Assembly (NCBI GenBank): GCA_963681505.1 | Contig: OY811978.1 | Span: 2,868,248 to 2,932,247 of the forward strand | Length of the DNA: 64,000 bases | Direction of reading: 5' to 3' | Source of the DNA: Eunapius fragilis | Taxonomy: Eukaryota; Porifera; Demospongiae; Spongillida; Spongillidae | Shown: piece after piece, positions 9,057 to 20,300 of the stretch | Numbering within the stretch: position 1 is the first letter of the stretch | Layout: every line of letters starts with the position of its first letter | Made by a program: the position numbers and the translations under genes | The notes under the pieces: model-generated | What the model saw: the letters and a program-made list of their open reading frames with translations, nothing else | The model's database searches: none | What the model was told of the DNA's origin: nothing

Positions 9057-12000
9057 TTTACAGCCATTAGCACATTATTCTAATGTAACCAATGAAAGTA
9101 TTGCTCTGCATCAGGTAAACACTGGATGAATATTGAAATTAATACTTGAGTTCGACCGATTCAGATCAAACAGCCCCTCTCACATGAAGTCACTGGTATT
9201 TATTCCATTGCCTAACCAAGTGGCATCATTCGATGAAAGGAAGATTTCGCCCAGATTAATAAATAGGGCTACTTATTGCTCTTGCCCAACAAATTAATAG
9301 TGAGATGGGATGAGGACAAACCAGGTTACATGTAGCTGCTTAATTACCATATTTTTGGAATGCATTTAATTGACCAAAAATGAACAGTGAATTAAGGTCT
9401 CCATTACAGGACCGCCAGCCTTGAAATCAGTGGGTACAGTCACAGGTCTGAGCAATACTTCAGTTACCTTCCAGATTGGAGATACATCATCACCTCCTCC
9501 ATACCCTGCTCCATCATTCTCCATTACTACTGGGAATGGTACACTGAGTGTAGCTCAGCTACAGTACAGCCATCCTAACCTGACACTGAGGGGACTAACT
9601 GATACCAATGGTGGCAGCTATGTGGTGACTGCCACTAACAGCAGACTGAATGGTGGCAGCATCATTGGATCTTCAAGTGCAAGGTTTAACCTAAATGTGT
9701 TGTGTAGGTATTATAGAGGAGTACTTCTGATAACTAAATTACCTAATTAATCATCTTTTAGTTCCCCCAACAATCACAGCTGGACCATCAATGGTGGCAG
9801 TAGCACTAGGACAGCCTGTGACCCTTGTATGTGGTACAAACCTCAGAAGTAACCCACCATCCACCATCCAGTGGAGGGACAATAATGGAACAGTATTGTC
9901 AGTTGCAGGAAGATATGTCTTTGGAAATGGATCTGATATTGTCCACCTGAATGCATCCAGTACTTCCTTGAGTGATAATGGCACCACCTGGACATGCATT
10001 CTTAACAATGGTATATTTGCATCTAACAAAGTGAACATAATTTTGCTTATCATTGGTAAGACTGATGTGTATACTCCAGTAGCTCACATTGCTTCGTGTC
10101 TCTCTAGTACTACCTTCTCAACCAACCAATGTCACGTACAACACAGTGGCATTTAACCACACCCAGTTGTACATCAGTTGGCAGGCCCCACTCTACCTAG
10201 GAGTCCCTCCTGTCTCCACCTACATAGCAACTGCAACTTCTTCACTCGATCCAATTAATCGAATCATCACTGTAAATACAACATTTGTTCTCTTTACTCA
10301 ATTGCTGCCTGGATTATCCTATGACATCACTGTTGTGGCTGTGAGTACCTATGGCAATGTTTCAGCATCTGGTCCTTCAAGTGTCAAAGTTACCGTCAGT
10401 ACTGCCCCTACTGGTATGATATCATTGTTGTGGTTAATATTGATCTTTTGAATGTATTGTTTTTCAGTTCCAACTCTTTGGTGCAATAGTTTGATTGCTG
10501 TTGGTGGAGGTGTCAATGTATCATGGACAGTTGTGTACAATGGTGGGAGAGACATCTCAGCAGTTGAGGTTGAATACACTCTGGCTGGCAGTGGTCAACA
10601 ATATCAGCCTATTGATGCATTGGTCACATCCAATGCAACATCAGTACTAGTCAGGGAACAGTTTGTGGCCACCAGATCCTACTCATTCCAGATATCTGCC
10701 AACAACTCCATCGGCAGTAGTGATGCTATTGTGTGTGGACCAGTCCTTATCAAAGAAGGTTTGTAGAGATTTCCCTCATAGTGTAACACACAACACTTCT
10801 CTCATCTTCAGGAATTCCTATTCGACCTGATCAACCAATTCTAACCTCCACACAACAGGGGATAGTTACCATGACATTGAGTACAGCTGCATCTGGTGCT
10901 GGAACTACTGGGACATTTGTGTTCCTAGTTAACTCCACCCCTCCAGTGGACATGATGCCACCCAGCTATCCGTTCCCCTCATACATTGATGGACAGAAGG
11001 TGTCTGTTGTCATCAACAACATAAAAGCTGATGTCACATACACATTCATGGTTTCTGCTAGCAACAAATATGGCACCTCTGAGTTTGTCATAACAACATG
11101 GATAGGCATTGGTGAAGGTGTGTGTATGTGAACATGTGCTGTGTTTACCATAACTCTTATTTACTACCAACAGCATCATTATTAGGTGATGTACCTAAGT
11201 GCGTACATGTCTGTATGTGGTGCGTTGTGCAGGCGTTGCATATGAATGCATGCCAATCATGTGTTGTACCATCCTTAGCAGTAGTAGGTTCAGTCATTGG
11301 TGGAGTGATTGGAGGGATCATTGTTCTACTTCTGATATTGATTGTGATCATTAGTGTATTCATTGTCCTGTGGAATAGAGGTAAGGAGATTCTTGAACTT
11401 ATCAAAATCCAATAGTATTAAATGAATTATTAAAGACACCACTTGGTTGGTCGACAATGGTGTTGGCTGCCAGATTGATCAGTTTTAAGAGAAATTATTT
11501 AACTGTGTGCGGTAAAGTTGTCTATTTGTGTCTTTGTATTTTATTTTCACTACGTTGTCTGAGATAACCCTGGGTGAGTTATGCTTTTTAAAAATGTACA
11601 ATTTATAAGCATTTGCATCAAATGAAGGGTTAATTAAAAATCCAGTGCTTTACATCTCAGCAATTGGCTACCTAATTTCCACTACATTCACACAGATAAT
11701 GAAAATGAAGCTTTTATTGACAAGTCAGTATTATTATGATGTGAGGCAAAATAACAATATGTATGGGAAAACACTTTTGATTATTGAATGTTGCATGATA
11801 TCTTTATTGACGCTTAAGTACATTCATTTAGCAGCACAGATCTGAGCATAATACTCGCATAACTATCAATCACAGTCGAGTCACCTTGAAAAAACCTGAT
11901 CCAGTAGATAAATTTACACCAGTTAATCATTACCTATTTCAAAATCTAATAGACATATAAACCTTAAAATCAACTACAATGTAGTACTATACATTACATG

Positions 12001-14611
12001 CACAGTGTGTGTTGACAATTGAATGGTACAAATACACAGCACATGTGAAGGTAAAGATGGAAAAAGCAGAAGCAGTGGAGCTGGAGGAGAACACAGCCTA
12101 TGGAGTTATTGGTAATGAACAAGTTCCCTAAATTAGGGCATCACATCTAAAGTAAGAAATGAATTACTGTATAACAATGCAAAAAGGCTAAATGTAAATT
12201 TTTTTTTTAATTTGAGCTCATATGTGAGTACATTATCAAGATGTATTTTCTTTTGTTGGTCTCCTTTTAAACAGTTGCACTATCTAGTAACTGTGTGCAG
12301 CAATAAAAACGATTTATGTCACACTAAAGTCCCAAACACCGGTTTTCTATCAAACGAATTCAGCTCTGGACAGACCATACAAAGCACTTACCAAACATGG
12401 TAATTTTGCCACAAGCTTGATGCCAAGGTTAAAATTCATTATACCGTGCATACAAAGACAGGTTACTATGGTTCATTATGGAATTTACTCGCTTGTATAC
12501 AGCTATTTCATATTTTTCGATTTGCATTTTTAATAACCCAATCATTCCGTTACAGTGTTTTATATACTGATGTGTTTTTTGAATTATGCATATCTGTTTG
12601 ATGAACAATAGCTACAGAAGTCACTGGCATGAAAGAGAATGCAGCATATGGAGTAACACAACGAGCAGATACAGGTATACAGTCCCCATATCATAGTAGC
12701 TCTTATTCTATTATTGTATTAGAAATACAATACTGTTTGAGGCCTATATTAAATGAAAGAACATAAAGCAGAATTGTATGCTTAGTTAAGTGATTATGTT
12801 GCTTTGGTATGTGTATAGTATGGTGTATGTGGCTACTAAATGTAACGGGCTTAGACCTCTCAAGCAAAACTTCACCTTTGCTTCCATGCAGAATTATAAA
12901 ATGTAGTAGACACACACATTAATGGAAAAATGCAGATAAATTAGTGAAAAGCTGCACACAATGTATGTATCTCGCCATAGGTTCACTTTATCATTTATCA
13001 CACCACTTTAATTTCTGATTTTTATTATTATTGAGTTCTAGATATAGGCAAAAGTAATCCATCATTTGGAGGCTGTTGGAGTGCCTACATTCAGAGTAAG
13101 AAATGCAAAGGGACACAAAACACGATGTGCAATGTGGTAATGAAAGGAAACATCCATCACCTTGCAATTGCTGATTCACACAGTTCCCACCACCTTACAT
13201 CCCTTTGTCACCCACATGTAGCAACATAAGATAGCAACATATTATTCTATTATCAATCATATAAACATTTTTGGTGGGGTGCACGACTTAACATATCATA
13301 TTGAAGTCCACATGGACCATATGAAGTCCAAATACTTCAATCCGATTGCCATTGAATTATTGGCAGCTGCATGTCATGTACTACAAATTCCAAGTTATTG
13401 TACAAATGAAAAGAATAGCTGGGCAGTATATTGATTGATTTAATAAATTCAGCTATTTTAATACTGGATGCCATTAGTGGCTACTGTGTATATGCATGCT
13501 AGATGCTCCCTAATACCTGAGAACACTTTACAGAGACCTACTAGTAAATTCCATGAGGGAAATAAATAAATACTACTTGATTTCTCTGCCACCATACTGA
13601 CATCAGTTCTCAAGTGAGTCAGGTTTCCTGGAGCTATGAATACACCTCGAATGAGGTAAATTGGAGGCTTGCATTCAGAGTAAGAAAGGACATAAAACAC
13701 AATGTATATCCGAGTGGTAATGAAAGGCAGAGAGAGGAAATATCCTTCACCTTGCAATTACTGATTCACACAGTTCCTCCCTTTGCCACCCACATGTAGC
13801 AACACAAGGAAACCTAATATTAGCAACTCAATCCTATCACTAATTAGATCAACATTTTTGTGGGCACAACTGAACATATCGTCTGCATGGACCACTTGTT
13901 TATCCTAATACATGTGAATACTTTACAGAGACCTGGGATATTAATTCCACAAGAAAAATAAGTAAATCTTCTTGATTTCTCTGCCACTGTAGCTCTCTAT
14001 TGAGTCAAGTTCCAGCTATGAATAAATTTAGAGTGTATGGGGTTTCCTTGTGTTGCTACATGTGGAAGTAGACCATCTAAGGGTTTTACAACCTACAAGG
14101 AGGTACTTTACAAAATGGGGTCAAGCCACATCTTCCATCTCTGATCTGTATCTACCTCTATGTTCAGTTTGTCATGCTATCCATTTGGTAACGTTAAGTG
14201 TAAGTCCAATAAATTTTTGTCAGATTGCAATTTACAATGTACCTGTAATCTTGTAACTCACAGCACATGTAAAGTTAAAGATGGACAAAGGAATGGAGCT
14301 TGAGGAGAACACAGCCTATGGAGTGGTGCTTAACAAAGGTATGTGTGTGCAGTATAATGAACAAAAATTTTACTGATCAGTTTTAGAAATATCACAACTA
14401 ATGCAAGACAGAATTATTGATGCTGCTTAATGAAATATGTTATGATATTCTTATATAATGCATTATGACGTTTTATTTATTTTACCCAAATTACCAAAAA
14501 ATGTCATGTGACGCATATTTATGTTGGTGAATGTTTGAGCAGTATGTTATATGGTCCATACTTTAATTGTCAAAATACCTAGCTGCTGACACGAAAGAGA
14601 ACACAGCATAA
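8459..14611 (+). CDS. Receptor locus I: Ig-Ig-Ig-FN3-FN3-FN3-TM receptor with tyrosine tail (complete)
   Basis: I read twelve exons: 8459-8504, 8558-8905, 9410-9703, 9762-10055, 10108-10413, 10468-10758, 10812-11117, 11174-11380, 12040-12111, 12612-12674, 14264-14338 and 14583-14611. All introns are GT-AG and phase 1, and the total is 2331 nt (776 aa). Exon 1 is a signal peptide. Exon 2 is an Ig domain (C in T-I-T-C-I-G-F and A-T-I-T-C-Y) with many N-glycosylation sites. Exon 3 is an Ig-like fold without cysteines but with D-T-N-G-G-S-Y. Exon 4 is a canonical Ig (V-T-L-V-C, I-Q-W, D-N-G-T-T-W-T-C). Exons 5-7 are FN3-like. Exon 8 is a cysteine-containing stalk plus TM; a shorter version starting at 11285 is also in frame. 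The tail exons carry T-A-Y-G-V-I, A-A-Y-G-V-T and T-A-Y-G-V-V. The last exon ends N-T-A-stop where a tyrosine is expected. A cell-surface recognition receptor is likely; ligand and partners are unknown. Confidence 0.85.
8953..9055. repeat. (GT)n microsatellite in intron 2 of locus I
   Basis: GT tract beginning about 50 bases after the V-exon donor. V exons at 18415 and 48230 also have GT tracts in the corresponding position. Confidence 0.9.
11381..12039 (+). other. Intron between TM exon and first tail exon, locus I
   Basis: No coding exon is seen. The sequence is nearly collinear with 53481-54150 in locus IV, so it belongs to the large duplication. Confidence 0.6.
12675..14263 (+). repeat. 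Intron with two diverged tandem copies of a ~0.5 kb unit
   Basis: Two related blocks (about 13070-13260 and 13650-13850) share, in order, cattcagagtaagaaa, acaaaacac or ataaaacac, ccttgcaatt, ctgattcacacagtt and cacccacatgtagcaaca. A third partial block starts near 13900. The same repeats occur at 55190-56220, and more diverged forms at about 31690-31815 and 37700-37830. They appear to be intron sequence copied along with tail exons. No exon is seen. Confidence 0.65.
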
Positions 14612-14865
14612 GAAATGATACAAAGGGCAGAAAGGTATTTTTCAGAGTATGTTGTATTTTTGATGTCCTGTATTTTAGCAAAAGTTGTTCCAGCTAGAGG
14701 TCTACATACAGGAAAATGAAAAAGGACAAAGTACAGAACACATGCATAATTCTTGTTGATTGAGATTTTTACAATAGCTAAACTCACAAATTGTGCTGTT
14801 TTAGTATGTACTCTTGATGTGCTGTATGTTTTTACTGTACTTGTGTATGCCATGTGTGCTTTTCA

Positions 14866-16000
14866 CAAGGCCGTAGATAAGGGGGAGCTTGGGGGGGCAC
14901 GTGCCCCCCCCAAAATTTCTGTGACATTTTAAAATTATTACAGTGCAATCACGTTCGTGGCATCGCAAAGTCAATATTGAAGTATATTGTGCCGAAACGG
15001 TTTGCGGTATCATCAAAGGAGGATTCTGATGTCCGACAAACTTCGGGTAATACAGGCTCAGCTCAGGTAATACTTCACTCAAGTGAATCTAGTAGCGAGC
15101 CTATAAGCGGGAGTAATGAAGTCGTAGGCCTATTGGAAGAATGCGGTCATGATGAAGCAAATGCACCTGATTCACCATCCCCCACTACCAGTCCTGTGAC
15201 CTGTACCAGAATTCTCCCATTAAAGCCCATGCAATCAGCCCAGGCTGAAGTTTCCTATGAGGCAGTTTGGTAGTAAGCGTCGTAGCTTTTGTTACTCGTG
15301 GTATGAAAAGTACCGCTGGTTGCATTACATTGAAGAAGAAGATGCCGTCTTATGCTTCTATTGCGCTACTGCAGTCCAGTTAAAGATGCCAATGAGAGGA
15401 TACATGGATACAGTATTTAGTACTTCTGGATTCTTTAACTGGAAAAAAGCATTAGATAAATTCAGCAAGCACGATCAATCAGCATGCCATTGCGATGCTC
15501 TTAGCATGGTTGCAGCAGCTTCGACAGAGACAATGAATGTGGGTACACAACTAAGTGCTGAATATACTGAACATAAAGCTTTAAACAGAAAATGTCTTTT
15601 TGCAATTATGTCAAACATTCGCTTCTTAGCGCGGCAAGGTTTGGCTTTACGTAGAGCGCATTATGATGCTGATATGACTTCAGATAGCAATGCACCAATC
15701 AATGCATGCTACTGCATGTTCACAAACTGAAAGATGAAACAGACAAGCTTGACCTTGCAACCATTGGCAATGAATTTGCAAGCCGCAATTCCAGTCGCCA
15801 AGAAGTGTTTGGTATTTTTCCTTAATGAGTGTATATGATAACGCGCGCATGCATGCAAAATATGGTTCAAATCAAATTGTGATCGAAGAATTGTGCCTAC
15901 ATGTAGGCTTTTACGTACATGGCATACCTATAAAATTTAGACCACATTGACATTCAGACTATTGTGCCCCCCCAAACTATAAAAGTTATCTACGGCCCTG
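14866..16000 (+). mobile_element. hAT-like DNA transposon with 5-bp target duplication
   Basis: Terminal inverted repeats read CAAGGCCGTAGATAA on the left and end TTATCTACGGCCCTG on the right, flanked by TTTCA at 14861-14865 and 16001-16005. The duplicated locus at 57241-57275 has the unoccupied site (gtgtgcttttcaatatt, one TTTCA), which fixes both ends. Inside are G/C-rich subterminal runs and the transposase relic at 14977-15730. The length is 1135 bp. Confidence 0.85.
14977..15730 (+). pseudogene. hAT-type transposase relic with TTF-type zinc finger
   Basis: Two overlapping frames (14977-15273, then 15257-15730) form the N-terminal part of a transposase of the kind with a TTF zinc finger and DUF4371. 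Landmarks are S-F-C-Y-S-W-Y-E, W-L-H-Y-I-E-E-E-D-A, C-F-Y-C, S-G-F-F-N-W-K-K-A and H-x-x-S-A-C-H. It stops at 15730 and lacks the RNase H-like catalytic core and the hAT dimerisation region, so it is internally deleted and not autonomous. Confidence 0.7.
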
Positions 16001-16355
16001 TTTCAATATTGCTTTTTGCCATTTGTGCTTGAGCTGCAAGATGTAATTGAAAGTTGACATCGATCAAATGGTACAGATTGCAGTGATCAAAGCCTCAGAA
16101 CATGCATGTAGATAGTGCAGCAGCTCATGGCACATCTTCTAGTGATTGCACCACCATCAATATTGTGATTTTATTGTTTTGTCCTTTCTATGTTTCTAAA
16201 CATTTACTGTAGTGATGATAGCCTCTTATTCAGTGTTCTGAACATGATACACAGGTCTTTTGTAGCTTATGCCTAACATACAATTGTGTGTAAAAAGAAT
16301 AAAATGTCTGAAAAAATTTAGCATCTTATAATATACACTTACAATGTATCAGTTC

Positions 16356-16637
16356 ACAAGTAAATAAAAAAACCTTCTCTATGAGAAAGTTGGTTTGATA
16401 TAGGATTTGAAGGCAATGATGGTGTAAAAAGCAAGGAAACTAATGTCTCTAATAGTAAGGGAAAATGTCATAGTCCTATATTTAGCCCGTTTTTAGCATA
16501 TACTATGTTTGTGTGCTAAATATAAGACTATGACATTTTACAGACCCTTGTTTCCTTGCTTTTTACACCACCATTGCATGCCTTCAAATCGTATATCCCA
16601 CCAACTTTCTCATAGAGAAGGTTTTTTATTTACTTGT
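16356..16637. mobile_element. Fold-back MITE, copy 1
   Basis: Long near-palindrome of about 280 bp. The arms start acaagtaaataaaaaa and contain gagaaagttggt, ggtgtaaaaagcaagg and tgctaaatata near the apex. The right arm is the reverse complement. It has no coding capacity. It lies in the gap between loci I and II and is absent from the duplicate at 57570-57640. Confidence 0.85.
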
Positions 16638-16929
16638 TTCATTCATTGTGTTCATGCACATTATTCCAATGCGTAATTGATCCATTGTGCATGTACCAGC
16701 AGACTAAAAAAGAACGGAGTCGTCATTGGGGCCAAATATTATCTACGAAATAGTTGTGAGTACGAGTCCGATAACATGTTTAATGCAACAAGGCACAGTA
16801 ATAAAAACGGTTAATACAGCACAGTACTTTGAATCGTAATAATAATATACGTTAATAAAATCAGAATAAAAGTCCCCTGATTTTTTTATTCAGTGCCTTT
16901 TTAAGCACGCATCTGCACTAACTTTGCTG

Positions 16930-17270
16930 ACAGTAGCATGTGCAGATCTGGTACTTACCCTTTGCGCTAACCATGGATGCGGTCTTAATACCTCGTCATG
17001 ATTTTCGGCTATACTTTTTTTCATCTCGGGTTGTTCCTATTTGGAATTCTTTACCACAACATGTTGTATCTGCAAAGAATATCATCACCTTCATGTGTCG
17101 CCTCAAAACTGTAGATCTATCTCCCTTTTGTAAACTGTATCCATTTAAATAGGAAGTATATAAGTGCATTTACACATGCCATTACTTGCCTCTTCAGTGC
17201 ATTATCTGTACAATGCATTGAGAAATATTCTTATTATTATTATAATAATAATTATTATTATTAAAAGGCA
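16930..17270 (+). pseudogene. 3' end of a LINE (CR1/L2-like) retrotransposon
   Basis: The frame at 16940-17152 ends with R-H-D-F-R, F-F-S-S-R-V-V-P-I-W-N-S-L-P and V-V-S-A-K, the typical C-terminus of CR1/L2-like reverse transcriptases. It is followed by a short 3' region and an (ATT)n-like microsatellite at 17230-17265, as such elements often have. It is 5' truncated. Confidence 0.6.
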
Positions 17271-17920
17271 TCATTTAACTGAACTAGTAAAGTGCTATTC
17301 TTAAGAATAGCCTTTTCGAGGCCAACCTTATACTCGCTTAGTACGATATCCTTTGGTTCGTACAGAGAGTAGCTACAGTGAAAAAGGAAGTGCGTACATG
17401 CAACATTATGTATATGTGCAAAACCATATGCCTAGGCTTGAAAGCTATACAGACTTAACCTCCAACACAGTTGCCCACTAAAATGGAAAATTAGTTTCTT
17501 GCCATGCAATCACACTATCTGCTAGTAACCACAGGCGTAACTGAAGCCATGTCAATGCACTGATGATACCAGCATTTCCTATGATTGCTGAGCTCACATA
17601 TATATATAAAATAATAGACACAACTGAATGCATACGCAGACTTGCGTAAAACTAGAGAGTTAATTCAAACAATAACTTGCATGCATCTGATCAGCAGCTG
17701 ACACTGGAATGAAACTAAAGTCTATTCCAACATCACGTAACGGCACTGACAAAAGGCAACGCTGATGCAACGTTAAATTCAGCCAATCAATGTCGTATTT
17801 TAGTAAGAGTAGGTAGCTACATTTACATATACCTTTGAATAACTTTATCGGTAGTACTCTTTCGATGGCTTCGTTTGGTTTTGCAGGGTGCGCTTAGCCT
17901 TCCCGTACCGCACTCTCTTC

Positions 17921-18079
17921 CAGGGCCGTAGCGTCCAGTCCGGCCAGTCCGGCCATGGCCGGACCGGTTTTAGCCTAGCAACTTCCAATTATTACGTTGA
18001 TACTGTAAATCCCTCATGATCTCCTACCCTCGCTCCCACCAATGGCCGGACCGGTTTATTTATCGTGGCTACGGCCCTG
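17921..18079. mobile_element. Small MITE of the same TIR family as the hAT-like element
   Basis: This 159-bp element starts CAGGGCCGTAGC and ends GCTACGGCCCTG, flanked by TCTTC at 17916-17920 and 18080-18084. TIR and 5-bp duplication match the element at 14866-16000. The interior contains ccggccatggccgg and related palindromic GGCCGGACCGG words. Confidence 0.8.
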
Positions 18080-18109
18080 TCTTCGCCAAGCGAGCAGATT
18101 CAGGGCTCT

Positions 18110-18290
18110 CCCATTTTAGCGCACCGTTTCTTTTCTGGGTCTTCTTGATATCCTGGCGTTCAGCTTGACGTTCAGCAGTCGGTTTCTTTTCTGAGTCTGC
18201 TTGATAGCTTTCGCGTTTAGCGGACCGTTTCTTTTTTGGGTCTTCTTGATACCGCTCTCGTTCAGCGGTCCGTTTCTGCTTTGTACATAC
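18110..18290. repeat. Tandem repeat upstream of V cassette 2
   Basis: About three diverged copies of a roughly 57-bp unit with the core gtttcttttctgggtcttcttgata. They lie between the small MITE and the start codon at 18316. A minus-strand open frame across them is a by-product of the periodicity. The repeats may be part of the promoter or 5' UTR. Confidence 0.6.
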
Positions 18291-18315
18291 CGTAAGGTAT
18301 TCAATCTATGCAAAG

Positions 18316-18762
18316 ATGGATACCGTTGTGTTCTGGTTTCCAGCCACTTTGGTCACAACAGGTACGTTGTCTTTCACTGGGTCTCTTGTCGTCACTATTG
18401 TTTAATTCTATCAGCCTTAGCTCAAAATTTTACCTCCAGTCCGTCGAGTGGAACGACGCTTTCTTATGATCTAAATGAGCCAGGATCCACCATTACCTGC
18501 ATTGGATTTGGCCTTATTAATGGAATGCCATTTCAACAGCCGTCTACATGGTCCGTTAACCAAGTGGGTAAAAGCTCCGCTGTTATCTCAGCATCCGACA
18601 CAACGTTCATGTTGAGTAACGACACTCTTCCAGCAAATGGTTTATCGGCTACATCGAGTCTCACTTTACTGAATGTGACCAGTAACTTAGACGGTGCGAC
18701 CATCATCTGCTCTAATTCAGCTATCCCTGGTAACGTTGCTTCGTTTTCAGTGAAGATATATC
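18316..18762 (+). CDS. V cassette 2: signal peptide + N-terminal Ig exon (no own constant block)
   Basis: Exon 1 (18316-18361) encodes M-D-T-V-V-F-W-F-P-A and a hydrophobic leader. Exon 2 (18415-18762, 348 nt) encodes an Ig domain with T-I-T-C-I-G-F, W-S-V-N-Q-V-G and D-G-A-T-I-I-C. Start, splice sites and frame are intact, and the exon ends at a GT donor in phase 1. No Ig2 exon follows. The next sequence is a GT tract, a TIR element and a minus-strand retrotransposon. The nearest constant block downstream starts at 28249 and is phase-compatible. It is either an alternative first module of locus II or a gene stranded by insertions. Confidence 0.75.
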
Positions 18763-18941
18763 GTAAGTCGCTCCGAGGTGTTTGTGGTGGGGTAGGTAAG
18801 TAGCGATCGCCACATCCACACACCCCCCCCCCCCCCCTCCTGTTTATGTATTGTGCTGATCAAGGCAAGTATAAGCGACGGGTGGTGACTCCCCCGAAAT
18901 TACATGTACATGTACCTGACCTACATGTATGCGTCGTGCGA

Positions 18942-18947
<6 letters not shown>

Positions 18948-19016
<69 letters not shown>

Positions 19017-19023
19017 TCATGTG

Positions 19024-19078
<55 letters not shown>
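18948..19078. repeat. (GT)n microsatellite downstream of V cassette 2
   Basis: About 130 bases of GT tract with one interruption near 19013-19030. Open frames on both strands across it are artefacts. Confidence 0.95.
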
Positions 19079-19079
<1 letters not shown>

Positions 19080-19254
19080 GAAGGTATAAATTAATAAAGA
19101 CGTTTGTAATATTAGGCTGCATGGGAATTTAGTTTCATATAGTCATAGTTGCCACCATTATAGAGAGGGGTTGCTATGCCATCCTGAGAAGGTTCAATTG
19201 GCTCACTTCCTGCCATGTTTTATGGTACCCTAACTATTGTTGTAGATATCATTG

Positions 19255-19658
19255 GTTAACAAGGGCATGCAGCCTGCGGACCTGATGGATCAAGCGGTCA
19301 GTCGGGTCCCCAGACTAGTGATAACTACCAAATAATGTATTGCATCATTATTGCGTGCATTTATTATAAATCGTTAACGATACGATATACGAGGTCTGGT
19401 GCATAAGACTTACAAAGATGCACCTATTTTGCACATGTATTTAGGAGGGAAAGGTGGATTGCAGTAATACATGGGTGGTCAACTAGAGGCCACTTATAAA
19501 CATCATCTGCCCATCAATGATGGTCAGGGATATCAAAGGCATTTCTAACGTATGCCTGTATTAGGCAACAGCTCGTTGTGCTTAGTAGTTACCACTAGAC
19601 GGGAGACCCAACGATCGCTTGATCTGTCGGTTCCCCAGACTGTATGGCCCTTGTTAAC
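19255..19658. mobile_element. TIR element with ~80-bp inverted ends
   Basis: The left end (gttaacaagggc, running to about 19335) is matched in reverse complement by the right end (about 19575-19658, ending cccttgttaac). Both arms contain tccccagact/gatcaagcg words. There is no coding content and no clear target-site duplication. Related words (gtcgggt-ccccagact) recur at 23870-23905 and 60309-60356. Confidence 0.6.
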
Positions 19659-20149
19659 GAATGATTCACAATGTTAGGACACCAAAAAACACGGCGGCGA
19701 CCTTCTTGGGATGACACAGCTACCTCTCTAAATATTAAGTGTATGTATGTTATGTAATAACGATAATATCAAAAATTAATCACGAGGCAACTTTTGTTTG
19801 TTATGGAGCAGATACTTTGATTAGCACTATTCAGTAATAGTGCATATCACATGGCATTGCTTTGCACATGCCATGTTTTTTACAGCAGGTATATGGGCAT
19901 TTACAAAGGCTTTATTTTAATTCTAGAAGCTAATTAAGCGGTCCCTTAATTGGATGCCCTTAAAATTAAACATGTCAATATTCCCATGAGTGCTAGGTAT
20001 TTTGCACGTGGTTCACTTCTGTACACACCGTTGTTTATGCATACTTGGAAAATGTATAGAATGATGGTGAACCAAGATACTCGGCCTAGCACCTATTGGT
20101 TGCTAGGTACGCGTACCTTACCTACCAACCAATAGGAACGACCACCTCC

Positions 20150-20300
20150 CACAAAGATTTTTTTTTAATTTTTTTAATTTATTTTTTTTATTATTATTTT
20201 TTTTGACGTTTCACAATATACTAAACTTACAGCAAATACACACACATACAGCCATTATACATATCACATAACTTATGAGAATTTTTAACCAATAAATGGT
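20150..20300 (-). repeat. 3' tail of the RLE-type retrotransposon
   Basis: A T-rich run on the plus strand (A-rich on the element strand) at about 20158-20205 lies beyond the stop of the 768-codon ORF. It marks the probable 3' end. The flanking ggcctagc-cctattggttgctagg words near 20084 recur at 23002 beyond the 5' side. Confidence 0.45.

Noticed and set aside
11174..11185. A conserved 12-nt microexon (AG before, GT after, phase 1) in loci I-IV
   Set aside because: The frame stays open from these bases through to the TM in loci I, II and IV, so a longer stalk exon explains the conservation more simply; the microexon remains possible.
18844..19122. Cysteine/valine-rich and histidine/threonine-rich frames on both strands
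   Set aside because: Same artefact across a 130-base GT tract.
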